From NCBI GenBank assembly GCA_034509735.1, contig JACGWO010000006.1, positions 37,193,141 to 37,257,140 of the forward strand: a stretch of DNA of 64,000 nt. The letters are read 5' to 3'. This stretch comes from Sesamum alatum (taxonomy: Eukaryota > Streptophyta > Magnoliopsida > Lamiales > Pedaliaceae). The notes beneath the pieces were generated by a model. It was not told the DNA's origin, made no database searches, and saw nothing but the letters and a program-made list of their open reading frames with translations. This document shows positions 10,919-33,011 of the stretch, in pieces; the first letter of the stretch is position 1; each line of letters begins with the position of its first letter. A program made the translations under genes and the position numbers.

Positions 10919-11048
10919 GAATGTCTATTTTGCACTCCTACTTCCTATGGTACGTAGGATTAAAAGATTTATTTCTTAAATGCCCTTACTTGTAAAATAG
11001 ATGCATGTTTAAAAAAATGTATTTCAAATTATAATAATTTAATAATTG
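10664..11048. repeat. Pair of about 90-bp direct repeats around an ATT microsatellite
   Basis: The block GTAGGATTAA..ATTTCTT, then CCCTTGTAAAATA, ATGCATG-type and ATTATAATAATTTAATAA segments, occurs at 10664-10751 and again at 10953-11048. An ATT microsatellite at 10888-10918 lies between them. No coding capacity is seen. The copies may be remnants of a small transposon family. Confidence 0.65.
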
Positions 11049-12414
11049 ATGTTTTGTAATAATAAATATGCTTAAAGATATTTAGTCTCTAAACAAAACG
11101 ACACCCAAATAAGTAATTATCGAGGTCTCACCCTTAATGAATAACTAGTGATTGAAAATTTTTCAATAAGTGGATAATTTATATTAGAAAAATAAAATAA
11201 AATAAACAACTTGCAAAAATTTATACAATAATTTAACTTTACACATACATCGAATAAAAAAAATATTGATATAATTAATTAATCAAAGTGATAATTATTT
11301 ATGGAGTAAAATAGTATAAGTAAACGATATATTAGTATATCCTCGTTTTACCTACCGGAAGTAGTTTCTCTAATATTTTGAGCCTTATATATGCACTGTA
11401 CATATATTTTATCGTTTTTTATTTAATTTATGTATAAAAATCATTTTAAATTAATTTGAGAATGTTATGTTGTTTGACAAGTAAAATGATTTGATACCGC
11501 TTATTTAGTGAGATTATCAAAATTAAAATTAAAAACCTTGAAAAATCAACAATTGCAAAATAATAAAATATTATAACTATGACTAAAAGACAATTAACAT
11601 AGGAAAAGATTGGAGAAATGTTTTTAGAGTATTAATAAATCAAAATCACATATGGAAAATATATAAGCAATTAAGACGATGTTGGGTTGAGTTTAATAAA
11701 AAATTTAAAATATTTTATAAGATATTTGAAAGTTTAGTATTTGGTAAACTTTATGAAATATTTTATAAGATTTCCTAAACGAATTATGGGCTATTTTTTA
11801 TTAAGAAAATAGAAATTTTACTTATTTTTAAATTTTTAGCAAATTTCTTCAAATTTATTCAAATTTAACAGTGAATAAAAGAACTAATGTCTTGTATGCT
11901 CTATAATCATATTTTATTCAAAAACTCCAAAAATTCATCGTTAAATTCAACAATTTTTAAAATGTTTTACAATAACTTGCGGATCCATTAGATCTTTAAA
12001 ACAAGTTCCATAACACCGTATTAATTAATTAATTAAAATATAAACAAATTTTAATCTTATTACAGATACTCCTAATATATAATTTTATCAATTGTAATAA
12101 ATAGAGAATAAAAAAGAAAATAATTAGATTGACGTTGCATTTATATACAAATATGTGTGTAAAATGTATACGTATCTTGTTAGTATGAGATTAATGTACC
12201 TTTATGGAGTGTTTTTGTGGGATTTTGTTAGTGAATAAGGATATACTTATAATCACAATTTAGAACATAAAAATGGTGTACTTATTAATTTTATGAAGAC
12301 GAAAAAAATATTCGTGTAATTAGGCTTGAAGGATTTTAAGATGTAATTTTCGCTGAAAATTACATCTTCAATGGGTTTGACATTTATTTGGGCAAAATAA
12401 GATTAAAAGATAAG

Positions 12415-12935
12415 TTTAGTGTCCTACCACAAAGTTTTGCATAATTACACATAGACCTCATATAATTTGAAAAAATAAATTTAGTAACCCTGATGTTCGT
12501 TTTTGTATAACAAATAGATCCCCATCAATCAAAATTCACCGAATTCGCTGATATTCACAAATAAAAAAAAAATCAATATTTATCACATTTGTTTATTATT
12601 GATTTATTGAAAATCAAATAAATATTTTGTTGATCAAATTTATACATCTTCACACACTAATAAATATGATAAGTTATACCTTCACTCTTATAAAAATAGT
12701 TATGTAAAAAAAAAATTATTTGACATGCAATAAGTTATTAATAAATTATTTGGGAATAAATTTCGATTTTCATTCATTCTGTTTACTAATATAAACCAAT
12801 TATGTGAATTTTGACCAATAAAGAAATCTATTTATTAGATATAAATAAAATTAAAATACTAATAATTTTTTAAATTACAAAATAATTATATAGAATTACA
12901 TAAAATCTCATTCGAGGACCATGTAATTATATCCC
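12415..12935. mobile_element. Degenerate inverted-repeat element
   Basis: The left part has TGCATAATTACACATAGACC followed by TCATATAATTTGAAAAA. The right part has the reverse order, ending ATGTAATTATATCCC. Both resemble the ends of the element at 50140-50981. The extreme left end and any target duplication cannot be defined. Confidence 0.5.
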
Positions 12936-13472
12936 TAAGATTTATCAAAATATGGAATATTGGGGTGAAAACTGAAAACCCAAAACCTTAAAATCGTTTT
13001 CAAGTTTTGTCTCCATACAGAAGTCGTCAGAACCCAACAGCCCCAAAAGCGGGTCCACCTTCAGACAATCATCCATATTGAAACGCGTCGTTACGATCAT
13101 AACTAACTACATCAAAACAGCTCAAAATTACATTACTACGTGAATCAAGAAACAAATTCGTGTCTCAAACCCACCAGTTTTCACCTCGGCGGCGCCTTCT
13201 CGTCTCCTTCTCCATTTTCTTCCAATTCTGACCTTTGTTAACACTCTCCACCGACACATTTTTTCCGCATTCCCCATTGATTTCGGTAATTGCCCTCCAT
13301 GTCGCCACCGCCCAGATCCCGTTTTCCTCCTATATTCGCTCATATATGAAAATCTCAGACCCGTAGTCAGCAGTTGTGTTAATCAAGAACCCACAATTGG
13401 GGATTTGGGTTTTGCGCCCATCGTATTGTTGCTATTCAAATTAAGGTTTAGTTCGACGGACTTCGATTCGCA

Positions 13473-14864
13473 ATGTTGGATCGGGTCCTCACCCCCCGCC
13501 GCGCGCGGCGGTTCCAGCGCCTACTCCGCAACGGTAAGCTGACTCTCCTATGTCTTGTTCTTACAGTAATCGTTTTGCGTGCAAATCTGGGAGCAGGAAA
13601 GTTCGGGACGCCGGAAAAGGACCTGGATGAGATCCGGGAAACATTGTCGTACATCCGCAGGCGGGCTGAGCCCCGCCGCGTTTTGGAGGAAGCTAAGACG
13701 GCGGCTCAGGGGGAGCAGAAATCGGGTGGAAGTACGGGGAGTGGGAGTAATAGTTATGCTGAATTTGATATAACTAAGATTTTGAAGGATGAGGATGATG
13801 GAGTTCAGGAGTTTAAGCGGGATCCGTCTCAGCCGTATACCCTCGGCCCGAAGATATCGGATTGGGATCAGCAGAGAGCTGACTGGCTTAAAAGGAATCC
13901 GGATTTTCCGAATTTTATAGCTGAGAACAAGCCTCGGGTTTTGTTGGTTACCGGGTCTTCCCCGAAGCCGTGTGAGAATCCGGTGGGGGATCATTACTTG
14001 TTGAAATCGATAAAGAACAAGATTGATTATTGTAGGGTTCATGGGATTGAGATTTTCTATAACATGGCTTTACTTGATGCTGAAATGGCCGGGTTTTGGG
14101 CGAAGTTGCCGTTGATTCGGAAGCTTTTGCTTTCTCATCCAGAGGTGGAGTTCTTGTGGTGGATGGATAGTGATGCCATGTTCACGGATATGGCGTTTGA
14201 GGTGCCGTGGGAGAGGTATAAGGATCATAATTTCGTGATGCATGGGTGGAACGAGATGGTGTATGATCAGAAGAATTGGATTGGTTTGAACACCGGGAGT
14301 TTCTTGTTGAGGAATTGTCAGTGGTCTTTGGATATTCTCGATACGTGGGCGCCAATGGGGCCTAAGGGAAAAGTCAGGGACGAGGCAGGAAAGGTCCTGA
14401 CGAGGGAGCTCAAGGGTAGGCCGGTTTTCGAAGCGGATGATCAGTCTGCTATGGTGTATATACTGGCTACACAGAGGGAGAAGTGGGGCGAGAAGGTTTA
14501 TCTTGAGAATGCATATTATTTGCATGGCTATTGGGGGATTTTGGTTGATAGATATGAGGAAATGATCGAGAACTATCATCCAGGTCTTGGAGATCACCGG
14601 TGGCCGCTTGTCACTCACTTTGTGGGTTGCAAGCCTTGTGGCAAGTTCGGGGATTACCCCGTTGAGCGGTGCTTGAAGCAGATGGATCGTGCATTCAACT
14701 TTGGCGATAATCAGATTCTGCAGATGTACGGTTTCACTCATAAGTCTCTAGGGAGTAGGAGAGTGAGGAGAACTAGGAACGAGACGAGCAATCCTCTTGA
14801 AGTGAGAGATGAGCTTGGGTTGCTTCACCCTGCATTTAAAGCTGTGAAGGTATCATCTCCTTAG
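13473..14864 (+). CDS. XXT: Xyloglucan 6-xylosyltransferase (GT34)
   Basis: This is an intronless 463-residue type II Golgi glycosyltransferase. It would transfer xylose from UDP-xylose to the glucan backbone of xyloglucan. A short basic cytosolic tail (residues 1-22) precedes a hydrophobic anchor (about 23-38) and a stem region. The GT34 catalytic domain starts near residue 125 (YTLGPKISDWDQQR) and carries the metal-binding Asp-Ser-Asp at 232-234 in LWWMDSDAMF. Further family blocks are NTGSFLLRNCQWSLD, FEADDQSAMVYIL and THFVGCKPCGKFGDYP. The length matches Arabidopsis XXT1 and XXT2 (about 460). I cannot tell which of the two it is closest to. The start was chosen as the first ATG, giving the expected basic-hydrophobic N terminus. 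The minus-strand open frames here are shadows. Confidence 0.97.
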   Translation: MLDRVLTPRRARRFQRLLRNGKLTLLCLVLTVIVLRANLGAGKFGTPEKDLDEIRETLSYIRRRAEPRRVLEEAKTAAQGEQKSGGSTGSGSNSYAEFDITKILKDEDDGVQEFKRDPSQPYTLGPKISDWDQQRADWLKRNPDFPNFIAENKPRVLLVTGSSPKPCENPVGDHYLLKSIKNKIDYCRVHGIEIFYNMALLDAEMAGFWAKLPLIRKLLLSHPEVEFLWWMDSDAMFTDMAFEVPWERYKDHNFVMHGWNEMVYDQKNWIGLNTGSFLLRNCQWSLDILDTWAPMGPKGKVRDEAGKVLTRELKGRPVFEADDQSAMVYILATQREKWGEKVYLENAYYLHGYWGILVDRYEEMIENYHPGLGDHRWPLVTHFVGCKPCGKFGDYPVERCLKQMDRAFNFGDNQILQMYGFTHKSLGSRRVRRTRNETSNPLEVRDELGLLHPAFKAVKVSSP

Positions 14865-16828
14865 AATGCACATAAAAGGGGTGGATTGGATTCAAAGTAG
14901 GGAAGCCTCTTTCAGATTCCAATTCTTTTGTTTTTTTGAACTTTTAGTTATAATACTTCTCTCTTTGTATCCCTTTGTTGTTCATCACATGGTCTTCAAA
15001 TTCCTTTTGCTGTATTACGTCGGTTTTGGCACTTGTAGCATTTCACTTGAGCTAGTTACCGTAATTCTTCATTCACATCTCTTGTCACTGCATCTTAGCT
15101 GCAACGGAACGAGACAAACACAGTCGTCCTCTTTTATTCATTGTCTGTTGGCTTTGACTGGTTTTCTTTAGACATCATAGCTTGCTTGAATCTCAATATT
15201 GTGTTGTCATTGATGCCAGTCTTGAAATGATCGCACAATGTTTAGTTGTTATTATACACGATGATGCCCGGAAACTGGCAACCTTTGAAGCTGCAGAGGT
15301 TTCTATCTGAGAGACAAATTTTAAACCAAAATACATCCCATGATCATGTCTTAGATTTTTCAATCTACTAAACATTTTTGGTTCATGTTAAAGCATCAAC
15401 ACCTCTTATTTACAAATTGTGCATGCTGCATTTGGAACCACCTGATCGTTTGCATCAGGACAAGTCACATTCTTTTGTCACTGACAACTGATGAGGAAAA
15501 CAGCACCTCCTGGGGACAGAAACCTTTGAGAGTATCCTCTCACGGTGAACCCTGTGGTTAGCTTACTATAATCTTCAATATTCTGCTATTAATACAAAAC
15601 GCATTTATTGCAAGACGTGTGATCAATTTACTATTTTCGCTGTATTCTATTTTCGGTTGTTGGAAATCTGTTGCTGTTCTTGTCGGCAGTCTGTGCGAGG
15701 CGTCGGTGGGAATTCGGTTGGTGTTGCTGTCGGCTGGCGGAAGTAGTCGTTTGCTGTGTAGCTAGTAACTACTAGCTACACGGTACCCCTTTCCCCGCAT
15801 TGCGGAAGACGGCCCGTGAGAGACTCATTCTGCTGTATCATTCAACACGATTACAATTCTGTAATTGTTCAAACAAATTTTCTTAACCCACAACTCAGAT
15901 TAAGGTTATCTGTTCACTCACATGATCCCTTCAAATGTATGTATCTATCTGTCTATGTTCTGACCAAAACTGTTCATCTTTCAAACAAGTCACAATGCAT
16001 CTTCATGCCCTTTTCCTTTTTTTCCACAAAAGAATCATAACTATTTTTGAGTTGATTATTAATAGCAGGTTGTTGGGTTGGCCACTGAGGAGAAAGTTGA
16101 ATGAAGCATCTCATTTTTGGCACTTTATATGAGAGAAAAAAAGCAAAAGCTGGAAGCACATGCTCTTGCTTTATCTTTGCTCCAAACATGGTCTATTCAA
16201 GATTTATTCTTTCCAAGGTTAAAGTTGACAATTCACCCTCAAATTCTCAAGAAAATTCCTGCTTTTGTCACCACTTGCTTTATTCTTGATTTTTCAATTT
16301 TGAATAATATTGACAATAAAATAAAAAAATATTAAATTACTGAACTCGAGCTCAATCTGAATACGATGATGATGGGATCATATGTTATATCAAATGATTA
16401 AGATTTTACATTAATTTCTTACAATTATAGTCATAAAACCAATGTCAAATTCCTATCTTGACAAGAAAAGAACAATTCTTTTGCAATCTTAAGATTCACG
16501 AGTGCATCAATTCATGGTTTGTACTTTTGTGCCCTCTTTGGACTCAGAATCCAAACATTACCCTCAGCAAACAAAAGTACAACCCTATGTCCAATGAGAA
16601 GCTGACACGTCACCAGTTGCATCAGCGTATAGCCTCACTAGGAACACCAAACTATCCAACTCCCATCATCAACGCCTCCAAACAAAAACCATTACAGCGA
16701 AAAAGCATTTATATGTACTAAAACCTCTGTCCCGCTCTCCACTAAAAACCCTAACTCTTCTACACACAGCTGCATTTATCGCTTTGGGTTTTGTTTTTGG
16801 TAGTAGTAGTGTAAATTATTCTTGCCTA
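14865..16828. other. XXT 3' flank and PRMT4 promoter region
   Basis: No gene is supported. The first few hundred bases are probably the XXT 3' untranslated region. A locally GC-rich block at about 15660-15830 contains a perfect 11-bp-stem hairpin at 15756-15781. The stretch from about 16590 to 16828 is presumably the PRMT4 promoter and leader. Confidence 0.55.
15756..15781. other. Perfect 11-bp inverted repeat
   Basis: GTGTAGCTAGT and its exact complement ACTAGCTACAC are separated by the four bases AACT. The hairpin lies in a GC-rich island unlike the AT-rich surroundings. No role can be assigned from sequence. Confidence 0.7.
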
Positions 16829-19800
16829 ATGGAGGATAATAAGCTGAGGGAGCAGGATTTTTTGGTGGCGTCAATTTCGCAGCTGTCGATTTCGGGCAGT
16901 TCGTCGCCGCCGGTGGTGGCGAGGTTTCGCTCCGACTCGCTTTTGTTTGGCGCGGAATCCGATTCGAGTGATTCGGTTCAGTTCGATCTCAGCAACTGCC
17001 AGGTTCAGAAATATGTGTTCTTTTTTTGAATTTAGAGCTTGTATTTTGTGTTAGGAGATTTTCGTTTTGGTTAGTCTGATTTTTGAGTTGGTATACAGTA
17101 AACCTAATGAAATAAGGAATGTGAGTATTGTTATTGTTCAATTTTCTTTTTGTGGATAGACTTTTTCGGTGTTTCTCGTTGTTATTTGGATAGCATTGTG
17201 TATTTCGTGGAGTTCATTGATGAGTCTCTTCGTCTTTCTAATCTGGGCAGGGATTGGTTCTCAGTCAAAAACTCGAATTTAATAGACTTCAGAGCATAGA
17301 GAAAACTGGAAAAGATAACACTTTATTCGTTATTTCTGTTGTAAGTGTGACTACTTAAAAATTGCTTGTGGGAGATGAAGGAAATAAAAAGAAAAACGGA
17401 CTTTATGGAAAGGCCTAAGCAATGAGAATCTGAACCCATTAGTTGTACGAAATACTGGAAGTCATCTTTTATTGGCATTACAGTTGGAAATATTTGCATG
17501 GCTCTTGAAAATATTGCATTTAATATAAAATGGTTGGTGGACTTTACTGTAGAAACTTTTAGTTTTCTATTCGGAAATGATAATATTTTGCTTGAAAATT
17601 GGGTGCCTTTTATTTTGCTTGAAAATTGGGTGCCTTTTATTTTGCTTGAAAATTGGATACCTTTTATTTAAAATAGCATGATAAATATGGTGCAGTTATA
17701 CCCATCGAAGTAGTTCAGTTTTTTGTTCTCATCTTGCTCCATCTTCTTTTCTTCCCCCTACATCATGATGGTTCATTTTATTTTTATCTGGTCTTTGTTC
17801 CAGCTTTTCAAGCTAGGACCGTTTCAATCACTGTGTATATCGGACGCTTCTGAAATAAATAAAGAGGTACGGGATTATTCATTGCCTATTATCAACTTGT
17901 GCTTGAGTTCCTAATTTGTAGTTTATATACGAATGGAGGCACCACTAGATTTCATCGCTTTTGAGGATCAGTACAACTGCCACCTCTGGAGCATGCTTTC
18001 TTTTCATTTTGTTTTCTTCCAACCTATGTATATGTGAAGCATCAGCAGACCACGATACTGTTATGCTTATGGAGTTTGCTATAATGTTTCTATCTAGACA
18101 TGAACTAAAGATCACAAGTCTAATGGTTTTTTGGGTGGTATTGGGAACACGGAATAGATTTTCATTTCTTACTCTTGTTATATATAGTAAGGTTTTTATT
18201 ATTGTATAACAAGTTTAACCATGTTCTGTGAATCAGAAAAGCTATTCGAGGGGAATCACCATACAGTTTAGGAATGAAGAGGAAAGTAGGGCCTTCCATT
18301 GTGCATTTGAGCAATGGAAGAAAGAAGTGGTTGTTCAAGGTTGGTCTTTTTGTTGGTGTATCATGGCAGAAGTTGCTGCTTCCTCCTCATTATTTCTTAT
18401 TTAAGATCCCTGCTACTTTCCCTGTCATGATTGTTGACTATGCCTATGGGTTTTATTGAGACCATCAGATAAAGTAGGCTCATGTGTTCTTTTCTCCAGG
18501 ATCGTCTTTGCCAAATGGAACTTTATCATCATCTGGAAGCAAGTTTGATGACAAAATAGAGGCATCTTCTGCCAAAATGTACTTCCATTACTATGGACAG
18601 CTTCTACACCAGCAAAACATGTTGCAGGACTATGTGAGGACAGGTTACATCTCTGAGCTGAAAATTGATACTCTCTTTCAGTCTGTTCTGAGTGTTTTTT
18701 TTTATAAATATATATATATATATATATTTAAATTTAATTCTTTTATTTTTTAAATAAAAAAAATAATTTTTCTGTTACATTCCAATTTTAGAAAGCTTGT
18801 CGCTAGTGGTTGTCTGTCCCGAAAATATTGTATTAAAGAGCTTATCATGTAGTCTTATAGCTGTAGTGAATTGTAAGTCTCTCTATGGATCGATGACATG
18901 GTGTAATTTTGTGTCCAGGAACTTATTATGCTGCAGTCCTTGAAAACCGTGTTGATTTTATTGATCGTGTAGTAGTTGATGTTGGCGCTGGTAGTGGCAT
19001 TTTGTCATTATTTGCTGCTCAGGTTCTGAAGTATACATGATTCTTTAAGCACCTCCCAACTGGTTACTTAAGCACCACATCAAAACTTGCTGATTTAGAT
19101 ATGCTTTATTCCAGGCTGGTGCAAAACATGTGTATGCTGTGGAAGCATCAGAAATGGCTGATTATGCTCGTAAACTTATAGCAGGGAATCCTTTACTAAG
19201 TGAAAGAATAACAGTGAGTGTTTTTGGCAACCTTTATCTATTTATATCTCTCTGAGATTATTATTTTACACTTTGCTTATAAGTTTTGTGTCTTCTGTTT
19301 GTTGTGTAGGTGATCAAGGGTAAAGTTGAAGACATTGAGTTGCCTGAGAAAGCAGATATTTTGATCTCTGAACCAATGGGTAGCTTGATTCTCTTTCTTT
19401 TGTCATCTGGCGATGATTATACTAAGATGATTGGAAATGTAGTTAGCTAATATTTTAAAAAGAAACACATTGGCAATGATTTTTTAAAGGTTCAGCGAAC
19501 AATTCATGATAGCGTGCAGGCTGAATAAGATCTGAAGGTGTTTACGGGTACTCATATTTGTCCTGCAGGAACTTTGCTAGTCAATGAGAGGATGCTAGAG
19601 TCATACATAATTGCAAGAGATAGATTCCTTGTTCCAAATGGAAAAATGTTTCCAACTATGGGAAGGTAAATGTTACCCAAAATCATTCTCTTTTTTGTGC
19701 TAATTACGATTATAGTGGGTTTCTTTCTTCCTAAGGCTATGTTTTCTTAAGAAGAAACAAATGGTTCGGTCATTTTAAGTTATGCAAAAGATTGAGAGTC

Positions 19801-22800
19801 GGATGCAGATTCCTCTTGTTTACCTTAGTGATGTGCATCATATAACCTGGAGACTGTGCACTGCTTGTCACTTGTTTTTCTCTCTCATATCCAGCGTTCT
19901 TTCATTTTTGTTGAGAATTAGGAAAGTGTTGTATCTCCTTCACATGTCTGCTACCCTGTATTTATTCATCTGGAATTTCCAATAAGCATTAAAATGAAAT
20001 TCATCCGACTATTTCTTCTTTATTGTGGTGCAATTGGTTATGTTGGCAATCCATGACAATGCATTCTGTTAACTTCTTTTTGAATGATTACCCATCTAAA
20101 TATAAACACTTGCTTCTGCAACTTCTAGTAACTTGATGCAGTATCACTTGGTTGTTGATTAATGGTCAGTTTAATTTCCATGGAACCCACCTGGTTGGTG
20201 CAGGGTTTATTTCCCACAAACTTTACTTTCATTTGTACCTAGCAGTTTCCATGTGGTTGATACTTATAAGTTATAATTGTTTTTTCTTGTAGAATACACA
20301 TGGCGCCATTCAGTGATGAATATCTATATATTGAAATTGCGAATAAGGTAAGCACCTACTATCACCACTGTTGTCTCTAATTTTCTCCTTGGGGTTACTA
20401 GGAAAGGATTGGTCAGAGCGGGTATAACTTGAAGAGTTCTAATTATAGACAGAAGTTTTGACTTTATCACAAAAGCTTAATTCTCCCCCACATTTCTGCT
20501 ATAGATCTGCCTTTCTATAGCTTTAACTATTAAATTAGAGATTTAAATTATTTTCTGCTTCCTATCCAGGCTTTGTTTTGGCAGCAACAAAATTATTATG
20601 GTGTTAACTTGACACCTTTACATGGTACTGCCTTTCAAGGATACTTCTCACAGGTTGAATTCCAATCACCTCTTTCTGCTCCTTCTCTATGTATCTGGTT
20701 ATATCTATGTTACAAGTCTCTTACATACTTTACCATGTGTCTTTTGTATCATTTCTAGGTGATGCACAAGCAAGCTAGCTTCACAGGATAAAACCATATA
20801 AAATTTTCTCCGCATTTAGTTTTATCTCTAAACTGCTGTTAGCATGAACTGTTCCTTCTCTAATAAGGTTATTCTTCTTTAGGGTTGTTCCTTCATTGGG
20901 TTCTTAGTTATTAGACAGTCCTTTGCGGTTAAGATGCCAGAGTACAACTGCACTACAAAAATTCTGTATCATTTGTTGAAGGGCGAAAATGCTTCATTTA
21001 TCATTATGTATCCTCTTGTTTCATTTCACATAATTTCATAATCAGATGAGCTTATAATTTATCCTTTGAAAGGTCAAATTTTAATAGCGTCAAGTCCCTT
21101 TTTTTTTCTGAAGTGCTAAATTAGCATTCTTCTGCCTAATTCGAAAGAACTGATAAAATTTGTAGGTTTCCTTTCTGCAATCATTTTGCTATTCTTCTCT
21201 CCTACCTTCATAAAACTTTCTTTATACAATGGTTGGTAGTCTGCGGCCATTTAATGAGACTCAATACTCCTGCCTCTGGACATTGCAGCCAGTGGTGGAT
21301 GCTTTTGATCCTAGGTTATTGGTGGCTCCTGCAATCTCCCATGTTATAGACTTCACTTCTGCTAAGGTAATTATTAGCTTTACTAAAGTTTTGCATACCT
21401 GCAGCTTTGAAGTCCATGTACTCCGTTTTTATCTTCAGATATATGATAGTTATAAGACACTATTGATGACAATTGGGAAGTGGATGAGGAACTCTCTGAC
21501 TTGAGATTCTCTCTCATATTTTTCTCACCTATAGCTTGATAAAATAAAAAGAAAATCCCCTAAAGTTTGTCATACTAAATTTTGTATGGAGTACTATAAT
21601 TCAACCAGAAGATTGTTTCCCCTACACAGGAGGAATTTTGAATTCCTTCACTTGTCTAATAGCTATTTCCATTAATATTGTACTGGAAAGTTCCCGGAAT
21701 ACCACAGAATTTTCATACAAGATTCTATGATCAATATTTATTGTTTATGTGATAATTGCCTGCACTGTGGCCTATCCTCCCTAAGTTTAGTTCACCATAG
21801 CATGGGTTGTATGTGAATCAAACAATAGAGCATGGTGGCTCATGTGTTGCCATTTGAACTCTACTGCTTAACTGGAAATTCATAGTGTTTATGTTAAGAA
21901 ATTGAGTTTTTAATGGTCTTTGTTCCTACTAGAAAAAATGATGGAAGAATTATTCTTTGACTGCTCTCGTATTTTCTAGAGTTTGGATAACAAAGACTAT
22001 GTTAGAGGTCTGACATGTAGCTTAGAATCACTTTGAGACATAAATTAATATAATTTTCGCAACATCATTTGGCAGGAGGAAGAATTGTATGAAATCGACA
22101 TCCCGTTAAGATTTATATCTTCTGTTGGCACCAGAATACATGGACTGGCCTGTTGGTTTGATGTACTATTCAATGGGAGGTAACAGTTTGATGCTGCATG
22201 CGTACACACGTCACTGTTTTGCAAGCTTTTATCTCCATTTGCAGCTAATTGTGAGTAAAATCATATCATTGATAGCACTGTGCAAAGGTGGCTTACTACT
22301 GCACCAGGTGCGCCTACAACGCACTGGTACCAATTACGCTGTGTCCTGTCCCAACCTATATATGTTATGCCTGGCCAAGAGATAACTGGTCGACTTCATA
22401 TGGTGGCCCATAAAGCTCAGAGTTATACCCTTTACCTAACATTGTCAGGTTGGTTTTCATGTTTCTTTTCGAGTTATTGCAAAATTCTTTTTCTTGTACT
22501 GGTTTGGTTTCCTTTATTAATTGACCAGTCACTTATTTGAATAGCTAAAATGTGGGGTCCTGGTGCTGAACAAGGAGGAATACTCCAGTCATCGTCCGGA
22601 AAACTTGATCTCAAGGAGCCTTATTATCGGATGTCTCAACCTCAAGCGTATCCAATGTCCCAAGATCAACCATCACAGCAACTACTGCAAACGCAGGTAC
22701 AACAATGTGACAATGTTTGATGCATGCTCTTCATTTTTTAAAAGAATATGGTATGCTAGAGGGTAGATACCCTTTAACAGTATCTTGTATGTCTTACTTT

Positions 22801-22897
22801 AAGTTTGAGCATACTTAGCATTTGTATGAGATTACAGGATTTACAAATCCAATCCCAGGACGAAGAGGGTTCAGATTTATTGCAACAAACGGTGTGA
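16829..22897 (+). CDS. PRMT4: Type I protein arginine methyltransferase 4 (CARM1-like)
   Basis: It is predicted to add asymmetric dimethyl groups to arginines of histone H3 and other nuclear proteins, using S-adenosylmethionine. Fifteen exons join in phase to give 519 residues: 16829-17002, 17804-17866, 18237-18339, 18500-18643, 18919-19022, 19115-19213, 19310-19379, 19569-19665, 20293-20347, 20570-20653, 21289-21366, 22076-22179, 22276-22448, 22545-22696 and 22838-22897 (TGA). An N-terminal PH-like domain precedes the catalytic core. Motif [11 protein letters not shown] is at about 179-188. The double-E loop SEPMGTLLVNE has Glu250 and Glu259, and the THW loop is at 407-409. The length fits Arabidopsis PRMT4A/B (about 530). 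All introns are GT-AG. It converges on the IleRS gene, with 981 bp between stop codons. Confidence 0.96.
17585..17665. repeat. Three 27-bp tandem repeats in PRMT4 intron 1
   Basis: The unit ATTTTGCTTGAAAATTGG plus TGCCTTTT occurs three times with period 27 (starts at 17585, 17612 and 17639). The first two copies are identical and the third differs at two or three bases. It is intronic and changes no coding sequence. Confidence 0.9.
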
Positions 22898-23878
22898 TCC
22901 TACGCCCAACTTACAACATGATGAAAGAAATTTTTATGCTGCTGGGAATCCTGCCATATTTGTACCATTGTAATGCCTGGGTCATCTCTAGCAATACAAA
23001 AATCCTATGACTTATCTGTTGTAATTATGTCAGCTTGCTGCACAATTTTATTGTCTTACATGGCTTTACTTGCCTCTATGTCCTCATCCAAGCTGATGAA
23101 TAATAGTCTGCATCAAATTGAAATTTTGAGTATCCACAGTTTGCAACTTAGGCAAGATAAGTTGATAATATACGCCTAGGCACAGGCCTTGTGGGACTGA
23201 AATGGTGTGTTTGCCAATGTGGTTCAAACTTCCCCTAGAGGTGAGTTTGTGCAATTTTGTACGCTTATCGGCTCCTAGTGACTTGTTTTATCCCTTTGAG
23301 TGTTTGGTATCTTCTGAAGAACAATGTATTGCTACTTAATGTCGCTTGTTTCACTTAAAATTGTCGTCCTATAGATATCTGCACCGTGCAATCTAAATGA
23401 GGTTCTTGAGTTCTGGAGCGCGTTTAAATTGCTGCAGATCATTGTCTTATTTAGACCCTTACAAATACCCTGCAATAATGTAATATTCAGGTGAGGATGG
23501 ATCATTGACAGAGACTATAGTCTGCAGTAACAAAGGCCAGCCTCTTCTGAAATACTATAACGTGGGGACTGCAGTCTGCAGAAACACAGGCAGCCTCTTC
23601 TTTACATGTATATTCTACAGCTCAATTAATAAAAATACAATCTATTCAATTCAAGATGCAAAAGTTAGGCTTCATTTGAAGCAAATTGGTGCTGTCTCAT
23701 GCCCTATCTCAAGCTCAAAAGTGCGTCGTCTTCTCCCGTTGAATTCAAATACTCGAACTGGTTGGGTTGCCGTACCATTTGAAGTCATCGTCTCATTATT
23801 TCAAATAACATGGGCCACAAGGTATTGCTAGTTGTAATTTTGAAGAACAACTTGTTCTATATGTACCTTGGAAAAATC
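22898..23878. other. Convergent 3' region between PRMT4 and IleRS
   Basis: It holds the 3' untranslated regions of two converging genes and no supported coding exon. A diverged direct repeat of about 30 bp, containing GTCTGCAG and GCCTCTTCT, occurs at 23519-23550 and 23573-23600. Confidence 0.6.

Positions 23879-33011
<9,133 letters not shown>

Larger units (their letters stand above)
10422..13472. other. AT-rich intergenic region, no gene seen
   Basis: This is about 3 kb between the HSBP promoter and XXT. It holds an ATT microsatellite (10888-10918), a pair of diverged direct repeats (10664-10751 and 10953-11048) and a degenerate inverted-repeat element at about 12415-12935. The last few hundred bases before 13473 are presumably the XXT promoter and leader. 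Confidence 0.6.

Noticed and set aside
13548..14741. Minus-strand open frames of 164 and 223 codons opposite XXT
   Set aside because: They are antisense shadows of the GC-richer XXT exon. The plus strand encodes the full GT34 protein.
15659..15840. Possible LTR starting TGTTGGAAATC
   Set aside because: No matching terminal CA with a 5-bp target duplication was found within a reasonable distance.
23505..23831. 108-codon plus-strand open frame between PRMT4 and IleRS
   Set aside because: It begins in a local direct repeat, has no domain character and no splice link to the complete PRMT4 gene.
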